Origin: an uncultured Erysipelotrichaceae bacterium
Lineage (GTDB): Bacteria; Bacillota_I; Bacilli_A; Erysipelotrichales; Erysipelotrichaceae
DNA: 16,202 nt
NCBI GenBank assembly: GCA_902784015.1
Contig: CACZTC010000089.1
Location: 1-16,202 of the forward strand
Direction of reading: 5' to 3'
The position numbers and the translations under genes were made by a program. Position 1 is the stretch's first letter, and each line of letters begins with the position of its first letter. This document shows, one piece after another, positions 1 to 7,925 of this stretch. The notes beneath the pieces were generated by a model that had not been told where the DNA came from, did not search any database, and worked only from the letters and a program-made list of their open reading frames with translations.

Positions 1-466
1 CATATACTTTATAACCATTATATTTAGCAGGATTATGTGATGCTGTTACCATAATGCCAGATGAGCATCCTAAAGCTCTAGTTGCATAAGATAAGCATGG
101 CGTAGGCATTAATTCTTTATAAATATAAACTTTGATATCATTAGCCGCAAATACGCCAGCACTAACTTTCGCAAATAATTCTGAATTAATTCTAGAATCA
201 TATGAAATAGCTATGCTTTTATTATTGAAATTATTCTTAATATAATTAGCTAAGCCTTGCGAGGCTTTACTAACTGTATATATATTCATTCTATTCGTGC
301 CGGCTCCTAATACTCCTCTAAGGCCACCAGTACCAAATGCTAAATCTTTATAAAAGCTATCTTCTATGGCTTCTAAATTATCTTTCATATCTATTAATTC
401 TTTTTTTATTATTTCTTCATCAACTTTTTCTAGCCAATGATTATATATTTCTATATATTTCTCCAT
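1..466 (-). CDS. Phosphoglucomutase/phosphomannomutase family protein (N-terminal part, runs off the window)
   Basis: This is the 5' part of an alpha-D-phosphohexomutase, an enzyme that moves a phosphate between C6 and C1 of glucose or mannose and so feeds nucleotide-sugar and glycan synthesis in the cytoplasm. About 155 codons are visible. They read MEKYIEIYNHWLEK at the start, then FGTGGLRG (substrate/phosphate loop), AGTNRMNIYTVSKASQGLA, a central ISYDSRI and the active-site loop TASHNPAKYNGYKVY, whose serine carries the phosphate. The spacing between FGTGGLRG and TASHNP matches the long (about 550-580 residue) Firmicutes type rather than GlmM. The ATG at 466-464 is preceded by AAAGGAGA with 7 nt spacing, a strong ribosome binding site. 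A TATAAT hexamer at 494-489 may be its -10 element, but no good -35 is visible. A terminator at 518-543 separates it from the preceding gene. The sugar preference cannot be told from this fragment. Confidence 0.9.
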   Translation of the reverse strand, partial: MEKYIEIYNHWLEKVDEEIIKKELIDMKDNLEAIEDSFYKDLAFGTGGLRGVLGAGTNRMNIYTVSKASQGLANYIKNNFNNKSIAISYDSRINSELFAKVSAGVFAANDIKVYIYKELMPTPCLSYATRALGCSSGIMVTASHNPAKYNGYKVY

Positions 467-517
467 AATAAATCTCCTTTAATATTCTATTATAAAACTA
501 AATAATACTTATTATTT

Positions 518-543
518 AAAAAAGTAGGAATTTCTTCCTACTT
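518..543 (-). terminator. Intrinsic terminator after the NlpC/P60 gene
   Basis: A perfect 9-bp stem (AAGTAGGAA at 522-530 with TTCCTACTT at 535-543) closes a 4-nt loop. On the minus strand it runs into six Ts (523-518). It begins 11 nt beyond the stop codon at 554 and should end that transcript before the mutase gene. Confidence 0.85.
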
Positions 544-553
544 ATATTCTTTA

Positions 554-2350
554 TTAATCATTCACACCAGGCACACGATAATAGCCCATATATTGTCCGC
601 TACCAGTCGCTTTACTATTATTTAATTCTCTAATTCCTTGATAAGGATTCATCGCATGAATAGATGTACCTTCGCCTGTATAAATAGATGCATGTCCAGT
701 CCACATTATCAAATCACCAGGTTTAGCTTCTTTTTCACTAATTGGTGTTGCCATTTCAATAATCATTGTAGTTGAGTGTGGAACATCTATACCTACTTGT
801 TTATATACATATTGTACAAAACCCGAACAATCTGCTCCTGTAGCAGGATTATTACCACCATATGCATATACACCTACACCTACCCAACTACGAGCTAATT
901 TTACTATTTCTTTACCGATAGCTGTACCACCATAATTTATGCCTAATGATCTACTCTTATTATATGCATCATTAGTATTTACAATAGCTTTTACTAATTC
1001 TTCTCTTGTATTACCAGAAGTCAAAGCTTTACGATACTTTTTTAGCTCTGCACTAGTAGGCTCTTTTTGTAGTATCCCCATAAAGACTGCTTTAATAAAA
1101 TCATCGTCACTTAAAGATCTTTTAGTACAGCTTTTACTTGTATAAATACTTTTAGCTAAAGTCATTAAATCTGTCTTTTTAGTTACTAATTTTTTAACAT
1201 AATTCTCTAAAGTTTTAACGGCAGGCCTTTTGCCTATAGCTTCATAATAAAGATCAGACACATACATAGTGATAGATGGATTTAAATCTCTATAAGCAGT
1301 TAGTTTAATAGTTCCATTATCAATTCCATATTTCTTACAAAGATTTTTATATTCAGTTGAAGCCACAAATCCTTTTAAAACAAAATTTAAACTAACACCT
1401 TTATCTAAATAATTAACCCAATTATTTAAGCCAGTGCTATCAGGATTTCTATCCAAGATAGTATTGTATAGTAAAGTGACTATTTCTTTATTAGTCAAAT
1501 TCTTAGATGTAAACTCTTGACTATTAAAGAATCCATAAGCAGCTTCCCCGCCACTTATTTCTTTTTTTACTAATCTATTAACCCAATTATTTAAACCAGT
1601 TGTATCAGGCTCCCTACTTAAGCATTTGTTGTAGAGCCTTTTCACGAAACTGACTACCTTAGTCTTAGAGGAGGAAGATGAGACTAGTATTGACCCTCTT
1701 TCAATACCATAATTCTTACATAGCTCTGTGAATTCTTTAGATCCAACAAAACCTTGTAGGATTTCATCTTCGTTATATCCTTCTTTTATCTTTTTTAACC
1801 AATTATTGAGACCAGCTTCATCAGCGTCTCTATTCATTACTGTTTTATATAAAAGCTTTAGATATTCTTTATCAGATAAATTCTTACCCTTCAATTCTTT
1901 ACTTTTAAAGAAACCAACAATTATTTCTGCTGCTGTTTTATCTTTATTTTTTAAAGCTGTTGTCCAATTCTTAAAACCAGTATCATCTGGTTCTCTTCCT
2001 AAAACCAAACGATACATTCTTACAGTAAAACCATTTATTGATTTTTCTGTCGTTTTAATCTTGGCATATTTACAAGCATCAGTCTTTTCAACTTCAGCTA
2101 CTACTTCAATAATTTCTACTACTTCTTCTTCAATTATTTCTTCTGTAGTTTCTTCTTGTACGCTTTCTTCTAGATCTTCTTCAACAAGCTCTTCTTCTAT
2201 CTCTTCCTCTACCAATACTTCTTCTTCATCTACATCTTCTTCAACTACTTCAGTATTAATCTCTTCTTCTAGAGTCTCTTCTGCTGAAATAGCCACGCCA
2301 TTACTAATCACTAATAGTATTACGATTAGGCTTTGTAGTACTTTTTTCAT
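554..2350 (-). CDS. Secreted DUF4214-repeat protein with C-terminal NlpC/P60 peptidase
   Basis: This is a 598-residue exported protein that probably cuts peptidoglycan stem peptides outside the cell. Residues 1-23 form a signal peptide. Residues 24-88 are an extremely acidic Glu/Val-rich segment. Three pairs of DUF4214-type modules follow (about 105-220, 230-350 and 357-472). The first two pairs carry the D-[DSTE]-[TA]-G-x-x-N-W signature and GFF-S-[KQ]-E-[LF] motifs. The third pair has lost this signature and is degenerate. Residues 476-598 are an NlpC/P60 domain with catalytic Cys508 in DCSGFVQ, His553 in GHASIYTG and a third polar position at His565. The start is fixed by AGGAGG 9 nt upstream of the ATG. 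A promoter-like TTGCGT-17-TATAAT lies at 2406-2378, and a terminator follows the stop. DUF4214 has no established function. A wall-binding or spacer role is inferred from its place in this protein and in the 3999-7235 protein. Confidence 0.88.
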   Translation of the reverse strand: MKKVLQSLIVILLVISNGVAISAEETLEEEINTEVVEEDVDEEEVLVEEEIEEELVEEDLEESVQEETTEEIIEEEVVEIIEVVAEVEKTDACKYAKIKTTEKSINGFTVRMYRLVLGREPDDTGFKNWTTALKNKDKTAAEIIVGFFKSKELKGKNLSDKEYLKLLYKTVMNRDADEAGLNNWLKKIKEGYNEDEILQGFVGSKEFTELCKNYGIERGSILVSSSSSKTKVVSFVKRLYNKCLSREPDTTGLNNWVNRLVKKEISGGEAAYGFFNSQEFTSKNLTNKEIVTLLYNTILDRNPDSTGLNNWVNYLDKGVSLNFVLKGFVASTEYKNLCKKYGIDNGTIKLTAYRDLNPSITMYVSDLYYEAIGKRPAVKTLENYVKKLVTKKTDLMTLAKSIYTSKSCTKRSLSDDDFIKAVFMGILQKEPTSAELKKYRKALTSGNTREELVKAIVNTNDAYNKSRSLGINYGGTAIGKEIVKLARSWVGVGVYAYGGNNPATGADCSGFVQYVYKQVGIDVPHSTTMIIEMATPISEKEAKPGDLIMWTGHASIYTGEGTSIHAMNPYQGIRELNNSKATGSGQYMGYYRVPGVND

Positions 2351-2377
2351 CAGCGACCACCTCCTAAAAACTGTGTA

Positions 2378-2406
2378 ATTATATATACCTTGTACATATA
2401 ACGCAA
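2378..2406 (-). promoter_or_regulatory. Candidate promoter of the NlpC/P60 gene
   Basis: On the minus strand, TTGCGT (2406-2401) and TATAAT (2383-2378) are separated by 17 bp, close to the vegetative sigma-factor consensus. The -10 element lies about 28 bp upstream of the start codon and just upstream of the AGGAGG ribosome binding site. Confidence 0.5.
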
Positions 2407-2450
2407 ATTAATCATCTCATTTTTACTAATAAATTACTTAATTTTCACTA

Positions 2451-2475
2451 AAAAAACCCTTATTTTAAGGGTTTT
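2451..2475 (-). terminator. Intrinsic terminator after the sugar transferase gene
   Basis: A perfect 10-bp stem (AAAACCCTTA at 2453-2462 with TAAGGGTTTT at 2466-2475) has a 3-nt loop, and the minus-strand transcript ends in a run of Ts. A second small hairpin immediately before it (AACAACT at 2476-2482 with AGTTGTT at 2487-2493) contains the last codons and the stop codon of the upstream gene, so two hairpins stand in tandem. Confidence 0.85.
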
Positions 2476-2484
2476 AACAACTTT

Positions 2485-3873
2485 TTAGTTGTTTTTATCA
2501 TCTATTCTATCTTTTGCTGTTATTTCGCCTTCTCCTATACCTTCCGTACTTTCAGGCACAAATAAGACTTTTATAGTCTCTAAAATGATCCTAATATCAG
2601 TTACTAAGCCTTGTCTAGCTATATACATTAGGTCCATTTGAAGCTTATCATAAGGGCTCGTATTATATTTACCATGAACTTGAGCATAGCCAGTTAAACC
2701 CGCCTTAACTTGTAGCCGCAAAGAAAATTCTGGCATTACTTCTTCATATTGTTCAGCTATCTCTGGCCTTTCAGGGCGTGGCCCCACTACTGACATATCA
2801 CCTTTTAGAATATTAATCATCTGTGGAAATTCATCTAATCTAGTAGCTCTGATGATTTTACCAATAGGAGTTATCCTATCATCATTTATTGAAGATAATC
2901 TAGCTATCCCATCATATTCAGAATTTACTTTCATCGATCTAAATTTATATATCTTAAAGATCTTACCATCTTTGGTTAAGCGGTTTTGTGAATATAATAT
3001 AGGACCACCATCATGTAATTTAACTGCTAAAGCTACAATTATTAAGATAGGTGAAAGTATTATTAAGACAAATAAAGAAAAGATAATATCAAATAATCTT
3101 TTAGCCATGGCATAGAAAAGAGACTGAGATGATCTTTGGCATAACATAACTGGTAAATTAGCTAATTGGAGTTGTTTAGATGAGTTAACAATATAATCAC
3201 CTATATTAGGTCTTATATAAACTTCAATATTATTAGCTATACAATATTTCAAGATAGTATTTCTTTGACTTGAATGAATTCCACATAACATTACCGCCGT
3301 AGCTTCACTATTTTTTATTGTTTCAAAAATCTTCTCAAAACCTGCTTCTACGCTTATTGTATCTTTTACCGCAAAGCGCCAATCAACATTATTAGTAATA
3401 TCTTCACCCTTTTTAAAAGCTATTTCATTATCATAAATGATAATTGTTTTAGTTGGTGGATATATTTTACGCATTAATAAATTAGCTGGTTTAGCCCAAA
3501 CAATTGAAGCTGCTACCCATAATATGACACCTACTATCATTGGCCATAATGGTGGAATATAACGTATTAATAGCCAGCTGACAATATACATTAAAACTCC
3601 TGTCATAGCTGAAGCTATAGCATGAGAATATGCTATTTCAGCAGCCCTAGTCACTTTTAATTCAAAACCACCATATAATTTAACGAAAAAATAGTAAATC
3701 ACAATAAAAAGTAAGTATACAGCATAATTACCTCTTCCAAAGAAAGGTACATAATATACTCTTAGAGCATAATAGTGATTCCATATATATGCAAAGATAT
3801 ATGTATTAATAACTAGAATAATTAGTTTTATTAATCCTAGTAATAATTCATTTCTTTCAAAATTTCTTTTCAT
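2485..3873 (-). CDS. Polyprenyl-phosphate sugar-1-phosphate transferase (initiating glycosyltransferase)
   Basis: This 462-residue membrane enzyme transfers a sugar-1-phosphate from a UDP-sugar to undecaprenyl phosphate, starting a lipid-linked exopolysaccharide or wall glycan at the inner face of the membrane. It has the CpsE/WbaP-like layout. Four N-terminal membrane segments lie at about 12-31, 50-67, 82-104 and 108-127. A soluble middle region (about 140-245) is followed by a re-entrant hydrophobic helix (about 258-284) and the catalytic bacterial sugar transferase domain to about 440. Family motifs are KRLFDI (258-263), KFRSM (310-314), RLDEFPQ with the Asp-Glu pair (345-351), GPRPE (364-368) and GLTGYAQV (392-399). 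No Shine-Dalgarno sequence is evident before the ATG, so initiation may be weak. The sugar cannot be assigned from the sequence. The transcript ends at the tandem hairpins at 2451-2493. Confidence 0.9.
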   Translation of the reverse strand: MKRNFERNELLLGLIKLIILVINTYIFAYIWNHYYALRVYYVPFFGRGNYAVYLLFIVIYYFFVKLYGGFELKVTRAAEIAYSHAIASAMTGVLMYIVSWLLIRYIPPLWPMIVGVILWVAASIVWAKPANLLMRKIYPPTKTIIIYDNEIAFKKGEDITNNVDWRFAVKDTISVEAGFEKIFETIKNSEATAVMLCGIHSSQRNTILKYCIANNIEVYIRPNIGDYIVNSSKQLQLANLPVMLCQRSSQSLFYAMAKRLFDIIFSLFVLIILSPILIIVALAVKLHDGGPILYSQNRLTKDGKIFKIYKFRSMKVNSEYDGIARLSSINDDRITPIGKIIRATRLDEFPQMINILKGDMSVVGPRPERPEIAEQYEEVMPEFSLRLQVKAGLTGYAQVHGKYNTSPYDKLQMDLMYIARQGLVTDIRIILETIKVLFVPESTEGIGEGEITAKDRIDDKNN

Positions 3874-3953
3874 ATAATTACTAAATTATTCTATCATGTA
3901 TTAAAAATAAATATAAATGAGTATGATAATAAATATATCTTTGTATCCAATAA

Positions 3954-3982
3954 TAAAGGATGGCTTTTGCCACCCCTTAATA
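3954..3982 (-). terminator. Probable terminator after the Big_2/DUF4214 gene
   Basis: A hairpin centred on TGGC-TTTT-GCCA (3961-3972), with imperfect outer pairing of AAGG and CCTT, lies about 20 nt beyond the stop codon at 3999. On the minus strand it is followed by the T-rich TTTATTATT. The T tract is interrupted, so termination may be partial. Confidence 0.55.
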
Positions 3983-3998
3983 CAAATACGTTAATTAT

Positions 3999-6900
3999 TT
4001 ATCTAATCCCATAAGAAGCCATAATCTTAGAGAATTCTTGACTTCCCGCAAAGCCATTTAATACTTGATCCCTCGTCATTCCACCTTCCATTTTTTTTAG
4101 CCAACTATCTAGCCCTGCTTGATCATATTCTCTTCCTAAGAATGTCCTATAACATACTTTAATGAATTCTTTATTACTTAATTTCTTATTCTTGAATTCT
4201 TGTGAATTAAAGAAACCTGATGATGCTGTCTTTATAGCTTCTTGTTTAACATTAGGTGCATTTAATATCTTTGTACACCAATTGTTTAAGCCATTTACAT
4301 CATAATTTCTTCCTAATGCCTTTGTATAACATCTTGCTACAAAGCTTGTTATACCATAATTCTTATCTCTTGCCTCAGTTAATGTTAAGCTTCCTTTTAC
4401 CACTTTATAGTTATTACATACTTTGGTGAATTCTTGAGAATCTATGAAGCCTTTTACTACATACATTCTACTTACACCATTCTCTAATTTCTCTTTCCAT
4501 GACTTCTTTCCTGCTGCATCGCTTGGTCTATCCATCATTACTAAATAACATCTCTCTATGAATTCATCATCTGATAGATTAAGTCCGTTCATTTCTTTAC
4601 TATTGAAGAAGTCTCTAACTACATCTGTAGCAGTTTTCTCTTTTGTTTTTAACCAAGTAGTCCAATTATTAAATCCTCTTGCATCTGGGCATCTATTAAA
4701 ACAATAATCATACAATCTTGTAACGAATCTAGAAATATTATCATTTGGCACATTACAAGTTCTTCCGCCACTCGCAGCTTTTACTGTAACTGTACATGTA
4801 GCTGTTTTACCATTAGATGACTTAGCTGTAATTGTGGCTGTACCTGCTTTCTTGGCAGTTATTTTACCATTAGAAACAGCAGCTACATTAGTATTACTAC
4901 TGCTCCACGTAATAGTCTTATCACTTGCATCACTTGGAGATACAGTAGCTGTTAAAGTTTCTGTTTTACCTACTTCTAATGTTGTTGATGTTTTATTTAG
5001 TTTAACGCCAGTTGAAGGTTGAGTAACTGTGACAGTACATGTTGCAGTTTTCCCGTTATTTGTCGTTACCATTATCGTAACTGTTCCAGCTTTTACAGCT
5101 GTAACTTTACCATTTGCATCAACTTTAGCTATTTTATCATTAGCAGATTTCCAAGTTACTGCTTTATTAGTAGCATCACTTGGTGATACAGTGGCTGTTA
5201 AAGTTTCAGTTTTACCTACTTCTAATGTTGTTGATGTTTTATTTAATTTAACTCCAGTCACAGGTTGAGTAATTGTTACAGTACATGTAGCTGTTTTACC
5301 ATTAGATGACTTAGCTGTAATTGTAGCTGTACCTGCTTTCTTGGCGGTTATTTTACCATTATCAACACTAGCTACATTAGTATTACTACTACTCCATGTA
5401 ACATTCTTATCACTTGCATTATTTGGTGTTATAGTAGCTTTTAATACTTCTTCTTTTCCTACATCTAAAGTTAATGTGGTTTTATTTAGACTTATTTTAG
5501 TAACAGGAATAATTACATTTACTGTACATTTAGCGCTTTTATTATTAGCTGCATTAGCAGTAATAGTAACTTTACCTTCTTTAATACCTGTCACTTTACC
5601 ATTTACATCTACTGTAGCTATATCACTATTACTTGTCTCCCAAGTAATAGTTTTATTGCTTGCATTAGATGGGTTTATTGTAGCTTTTAATGTTTCTGAA
5701 TTACCTTTATTTAATGTTATTTCGCTTTTGTTAAGTGTAACACTTGTAACTTGTTGTAAAACAGTTACTTTACATGTTGCTGTTTTTCCATTTACTGTTT
5801 TAGCAGTAATTGTAGCAGTGCCAGCTTTCTTACCAGTTACTGTACCTTTCTCATTAACAGTAGCAACACTTGCATCACTTGAAGACCATGTTACTGTTTT
5901 ATTAGTAGCGTTATTTGGTAGTACAGTAGGCGTTATAGTTGATACATCATTAACATATAAACTAATAGTAGTTTTATCTAGACTAATACCTGTAACTGCT
6001 ACTTGTGGGGCTGCAGTTACAGTCACTTTCATTGTTGCTTTTTTACCTGAAGCATTCTCAACTGTTATTGTTGCTTCTCCTGCTTTATTTGCAGTGATTG
6101 TACCTTTATTATCTACGCTAGCTATATTAGGATTACTAGATGAGAATGTTAAAGTTTGATAATCTCTATTAGCTTTTGGTGAAGCTAATACTGAAACTGT
6201 GGTTTTTGATCCTTCTTGTAAAGTAGTACTAGCTTGAGCAAAGCTTAATTTATTAACATAATCATCATTACTCATCGTATAGCCTTCAGGAAGTCTTGGG
6301 GCATGTATTGTTGTGAAATGTCTTTCGCCTAATAAAAACATTTCATAGTTATCTACACCATTTAATGTATAGTCTTGAGTAACATCAAAGTAATACCATT
6401 GGCCTTCTAAATTAACTATATTCCATGAGTGATCTAATTTTAGCCTTTCTGTTTCTGTAGAATTAGGGTCATCCATACCGACGCCTACCCTAACTCCTAC
6501 ATTTAACTTTTCTAATAAACGATACATTAAATGAGAATAGCCTTGACATACAGCACTTCTTTTGATGATTGCATTATATGCAGTATATTTACCATTATCA
6601 TTACTATCACTATAGTCATATGTTATGTTCTGATTTAACCAATCATATAATGTTTTTATTTTGTCATAGTCAGATGCATTATAAATATTTAACTCATTTA
6701 AGAGATTATCAATAGCTACTTCAGCTTCGCTTTTTTGTGCTGGTGTGACCATATAATTGAGATTAATATTGCTTAATGTAACTTTATAATTACTATTACC
6801 ATAATTAACTCTTAACATAGCCATACTTATATTGTTCAAATAATAATAATCATAATCAGATAAAGACCCTCTTATTCTTTCAATAAGATAATTACTATAT

Positions 6901-7235
6901 TCATTAGGTGTCATATTTTCCATAGTGACATTAAATGAATATTTATTAGTAGTATTATCCATATTAGATATCAATGAACAAATAGTACTAATAAATGCAT
7001 CTTCTGAAGCTAATTCTATTGGATTACCATTTTCTGTCTTTTCTGTTTCATAAGAAAGAATATCAGCTAAGAATACTTCTTCAGTTTCGATATAGTATTC
7101 TTCTCTTCCTTCTACTAGATAATTAATTATGATTATTTCTTCTGCGTCTGTTTCTTCTTCAGCATAAACAGGCATATTAAATATATATGTAATAATCAAT
7201 AATAGATTTAATAATAATATCGATAGTTTTCTCAT
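3999..7235 (-). CDS. Secreted transglutaminase-like protein with six Big_2 repeats and C-terminal DUF4214 modules
   Basis: This 1078-residue exported protein probably acts on the cell surface as a protease, cross-linking enzyme or adhesin. Residues 1-25 form a signal peptide. A divergent region leads to a transglutaminase-like domain (about 170-315) with the full Cys-His-Asp triad: Cys230 in SAVCQGYS, His269 in DHSWNIV and Asp284 in YFDVTQDY. Six bacterial Ig-like (Big_2) repeats of about 80 residues follow (327-820), each with the V-[TS]-W-x-S-[SA]-[ND] core and a KAGTATIT-like strand. Residues 833-1078 are four DUF4214-type modules with signatures such as DARGFNNW, DVNGLNNW and DQAGLDSW. 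The start has AAGGGGG upstream of the ATG. A 26-bp inverted repeat lies 35-60 bp upstream. The DUF4214 part is paralogous to that of the 554-2350 protein, which suggests a shared way of anchoring. No LPXTG motif or membrane anchor is present. Confidence 0.88.
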   Translation of the reverse strand: MRKLSILLLNLLLIITYIFNMPVYAEEETDAEEIIIINYLVEGREEYYIETEEVFLADILSYETEKTENGNPIELASEDAFISTICSLISNMDNTTNKYSFNVTMENMTPNEYSNYLIERIRGSLSDYDYYYLNNISMAMLRVNYGNSNYKVTLSNINLNYMVTPAQKSEAEVAIDNLLNELNIYNASDYDKIKTLYDWLNQNITYDYSDSNDNGKYTAYNAIIKRSAVCQGYSHLMYRLLEKLNVGVRVGVGMDDPNSTETERLKLDHSWNIVNLEGQWYYFDVTQDYTLNGVDNYEMFLLGERHFTTIHAPRLPEGYTMSNDDYVNKLSFAQASTTLQEGSKTTVSVLASPKANRDYQTLTFSSSNPNIASVDNKGTITANKAGEATITVENASGKKATMKVTVTAAPQVAVTGISLDKTTISLYVNDVSTITPTVLPNNATNKTVTWSSSDASVATVNEKGTVTGKKAGTATITAKTVNGKTATCKVTVLQQVTSVTLNKSEITLNKGNSETLKATINPSNASNKTITWETSNSDIATVDVNGKVTGIKEGKVTITANAANNKSAKCTVNVIIPVTKISLNKTTLTLDVGKEEVLKATITPNNASDKNVTWSSSNTNVASVDNGKITAKKAGTATITAKSSNGKTATCTVTITQPVTGVKLNKTSTTLEVGKTETLTATVSPSDATNKAVTWKSANDKIAKVDANGKVTAVKAGTVTIMVTTNNGKTATCTVTVTQPSTGVKLNKTSTTLEVGKTETLTATVSPSDASDKTITWSSSNTNVAAVSNGKITAKKAGTATITAKSSNGKTATCTVTVKAASGGRTCNVPNDNISRFVTRLYDYCFNRCPDARGFNNWTTWLKTKEKTATDVVRDFFNSKEMNGLNLSDDEFIERCYLVMMDRPSDAAGKKSWKEKLENGVSRMYVVKGFIDSQEFTKVCNNYKVVKGSLTLTEARDKNYGITSFVARCYTKALGRNYDVNGLNNWCTKILNAPNVKQEAIKTASSGFFNSQEFKNKKLSNKEFIKVCYRTFLGREYDQAGLDSWLKKMEGGMTRDQVLNGFAGSQEFSKIMASYGIR
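4776..6254 (-). repeat. Tandem Big_2 repeat-coding array (six copies)
   Basis: Six copies of about 240-250 bp encode the Ig-like domains. The three copies nearest the C-terminus (4776-5012, 5016-5264 and 5265-5507) are much closer to each other in DNA than to the others. Part of copy 6 matches copy 4 and part matches copy 5 almost base for base, a sign of recent recombination within the array. Confidence 0.85.
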
Positions 7236-7269
7236 ATAGGTCGTCCCCCTTATAATTTTATATTAAATT

Positions 7270-7295
7270 TGACAATAATATGCTAGTTATTGTCA
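7270..7295. promoter_or_regulatory. Perfect inverted repeat upstream of the Big_2/DUF4214 gene
   Basis: TGACAATAA (7270-7278) and TTATTGTCA (7287-7295) are perfect 9-bp arms around an 8-bp spacer, 35 bp upstream of the start codon at 7235. There is no adjoining T run, so it is more likely a protein-binding operator than a terminator. A weak TTGATT-17-CATATT promoter candidate on the minus strand (7305-7277) would overlap it. Confidence 0.45.
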
Positions 7296-7560
7296 CATTA
7301 ATCAAAATACTTTTATCTCAAATATATTAATTAAACATAAAGCCAATAATATATGCGACTTAAGTATCTTTAATTATAAAGTGTTAATAATAAAAATAGT
7401 AGTAATATGTCAATATCTGATCTCAAGCTTTTAGAAGATAATATTCTTTCTTCCAAATCTCCTAGAAACATAAAAAAGGTTTATGTGATAATTTTTCATC
7501 TTAAGCAATTATCGCAAAATCCTTTACAACTGAGTCAGCTTTCCTCATGCCAACAAGCTT
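7296..7560. other. Intergenic region with decayed reading frames
   Basis: Together with the upstream inverted repeat, this forms a gap of about 325 bases between the Big_2 gene and the antitoxin. On the minus strand just after the antitoxin a short frame begins at 7548 (MRKADSVVKDFAIIA, stop at 7501). Its frame continues past the stop as DEKLSHKP. A second frame shifted at the T6 run near 7475 reads FLGDLEERILSSKSLRS. Read together they resemble a broken small gene, but I cannot name the family. No RNA gene, insertion element end or strong promoter is seen here. Confidence 0.3.
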
Positions 7561-7737
7561 TTATTTATTGGGCTTATTCAAACGAACAACAAAAGGAAAG
7601 CCTCCGACTCTGATAGATTCTCTCAAAAACACATTAATAGCAGTTGAAAGATTTATCCCAAGTTCGCTATACACAGCTTCACTCCGTCTTTTAATATCGT
7701 TATCTAAGCGACAAATATAATTAGGAATCTTAGCCAT
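7561..7737 (-). CDS. RelB/DinJ-family antitoxin
   Basis: This short protein (58 residues from the ATG at 7737) matches the RelB/DinJ antitoxin family. It has an N-terminal ribbon-helix-helix, seen as CRLDNDIKRRSEAVYSELGINLSTAINVFLRESI, followed by the conserved GGFPFVV segment. Such proteins bind their own promoter and neutralise a RelE/YafQ-type RNase. I chose the internal ATG at 7737 because its distance to the LD-D-IK motif fits the family and a weak AGAAG lies upstream. The alternative ATG at 7761 adds MSTEEIII and has no ribosome binding site. No toxin gene follows: downstream there are only short broken frames, and upstream is the LCP terminator. It is therefore an apparent orphan, isolated from the neighbouring transcripts. 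Confidence 0.75.
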   Translation of the reverse strand: MAKIPNYICRLDNDIKRRSEAVYSELGINLSTAINVFLRESIRVGGFPFVVRLNKPNK

Positions 7738-7767
7738 AATGATTATTTCTTCTGTGCTCATATTATG

Positions 7768-7782
7768 TGTGTGCGTTACACA
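7768..7782. promoter_or_regulatory. Candidate antitoxin operator
   Basis: TGTGT and ACACA arms (7768-7772 and 7778-7782) flank a 5-bp centre just upstream of the antitoxin start. Antitoxins of this family usually bind short palindromes in their own promoter. The arms are short, so chance occurrence is possible. Confidence 0.3.
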
Positions 7783-7853
7783 TTAATATCAATGCAGAAT
7801 AAGAATCTATATTACAATTAACATTATCAAACATCGCAAAAAAGTAATATTCC

Positions 7854-7889
7854 ACAAAAAAAAGGATGCTATTTCGTATAACATCCTTT
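7854..7889 (-). terminator. Strong intrinsic terminator ending the LCP transcript
   Basis: AAAGGATG (7861-7868) pairs with CATCCTTT (7882-7889). The stem extends inward through a wobble pair and TAT/ATA to a 5-nt loop, about 12 pairs in all. On the minus strand it is followed by a run of Ts (7863-7856). It lies 37 nt after the LCP stop codon and insulates the antitoxin from the long operon upstream. Confidence 0.9.
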
Positions 7890-7925
7890 AAGACTATTGC
7901 TATTTGTTAGTATATAACTCAATAC

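Noticed and set aside
1728..2378. A 216-codon serine-rich open frame on the plus strand
   Set aside because: It is the complement of the Glu-rich and DUF4214 coding sequence: GAA/GAG codons read as TTC/CTC or TCT on the other strand. There is no start signal.
5341..6159. A 272-codon open frame on the plus strand
   Set aside because: It lies wholly antisense to the Big_2 repeats. Its Val/Leu-rich repetitive translation mirrors the repeat coding, and it has no ribosome binding site or family match.
7407..7613. A 68-codon plus-strand frame beside the antitoxin
   Set aside because: It overlaps the antitoxin gene end, has no ribosome binding site and a low-information sequence. The minus-strand reading there is more protein-like.
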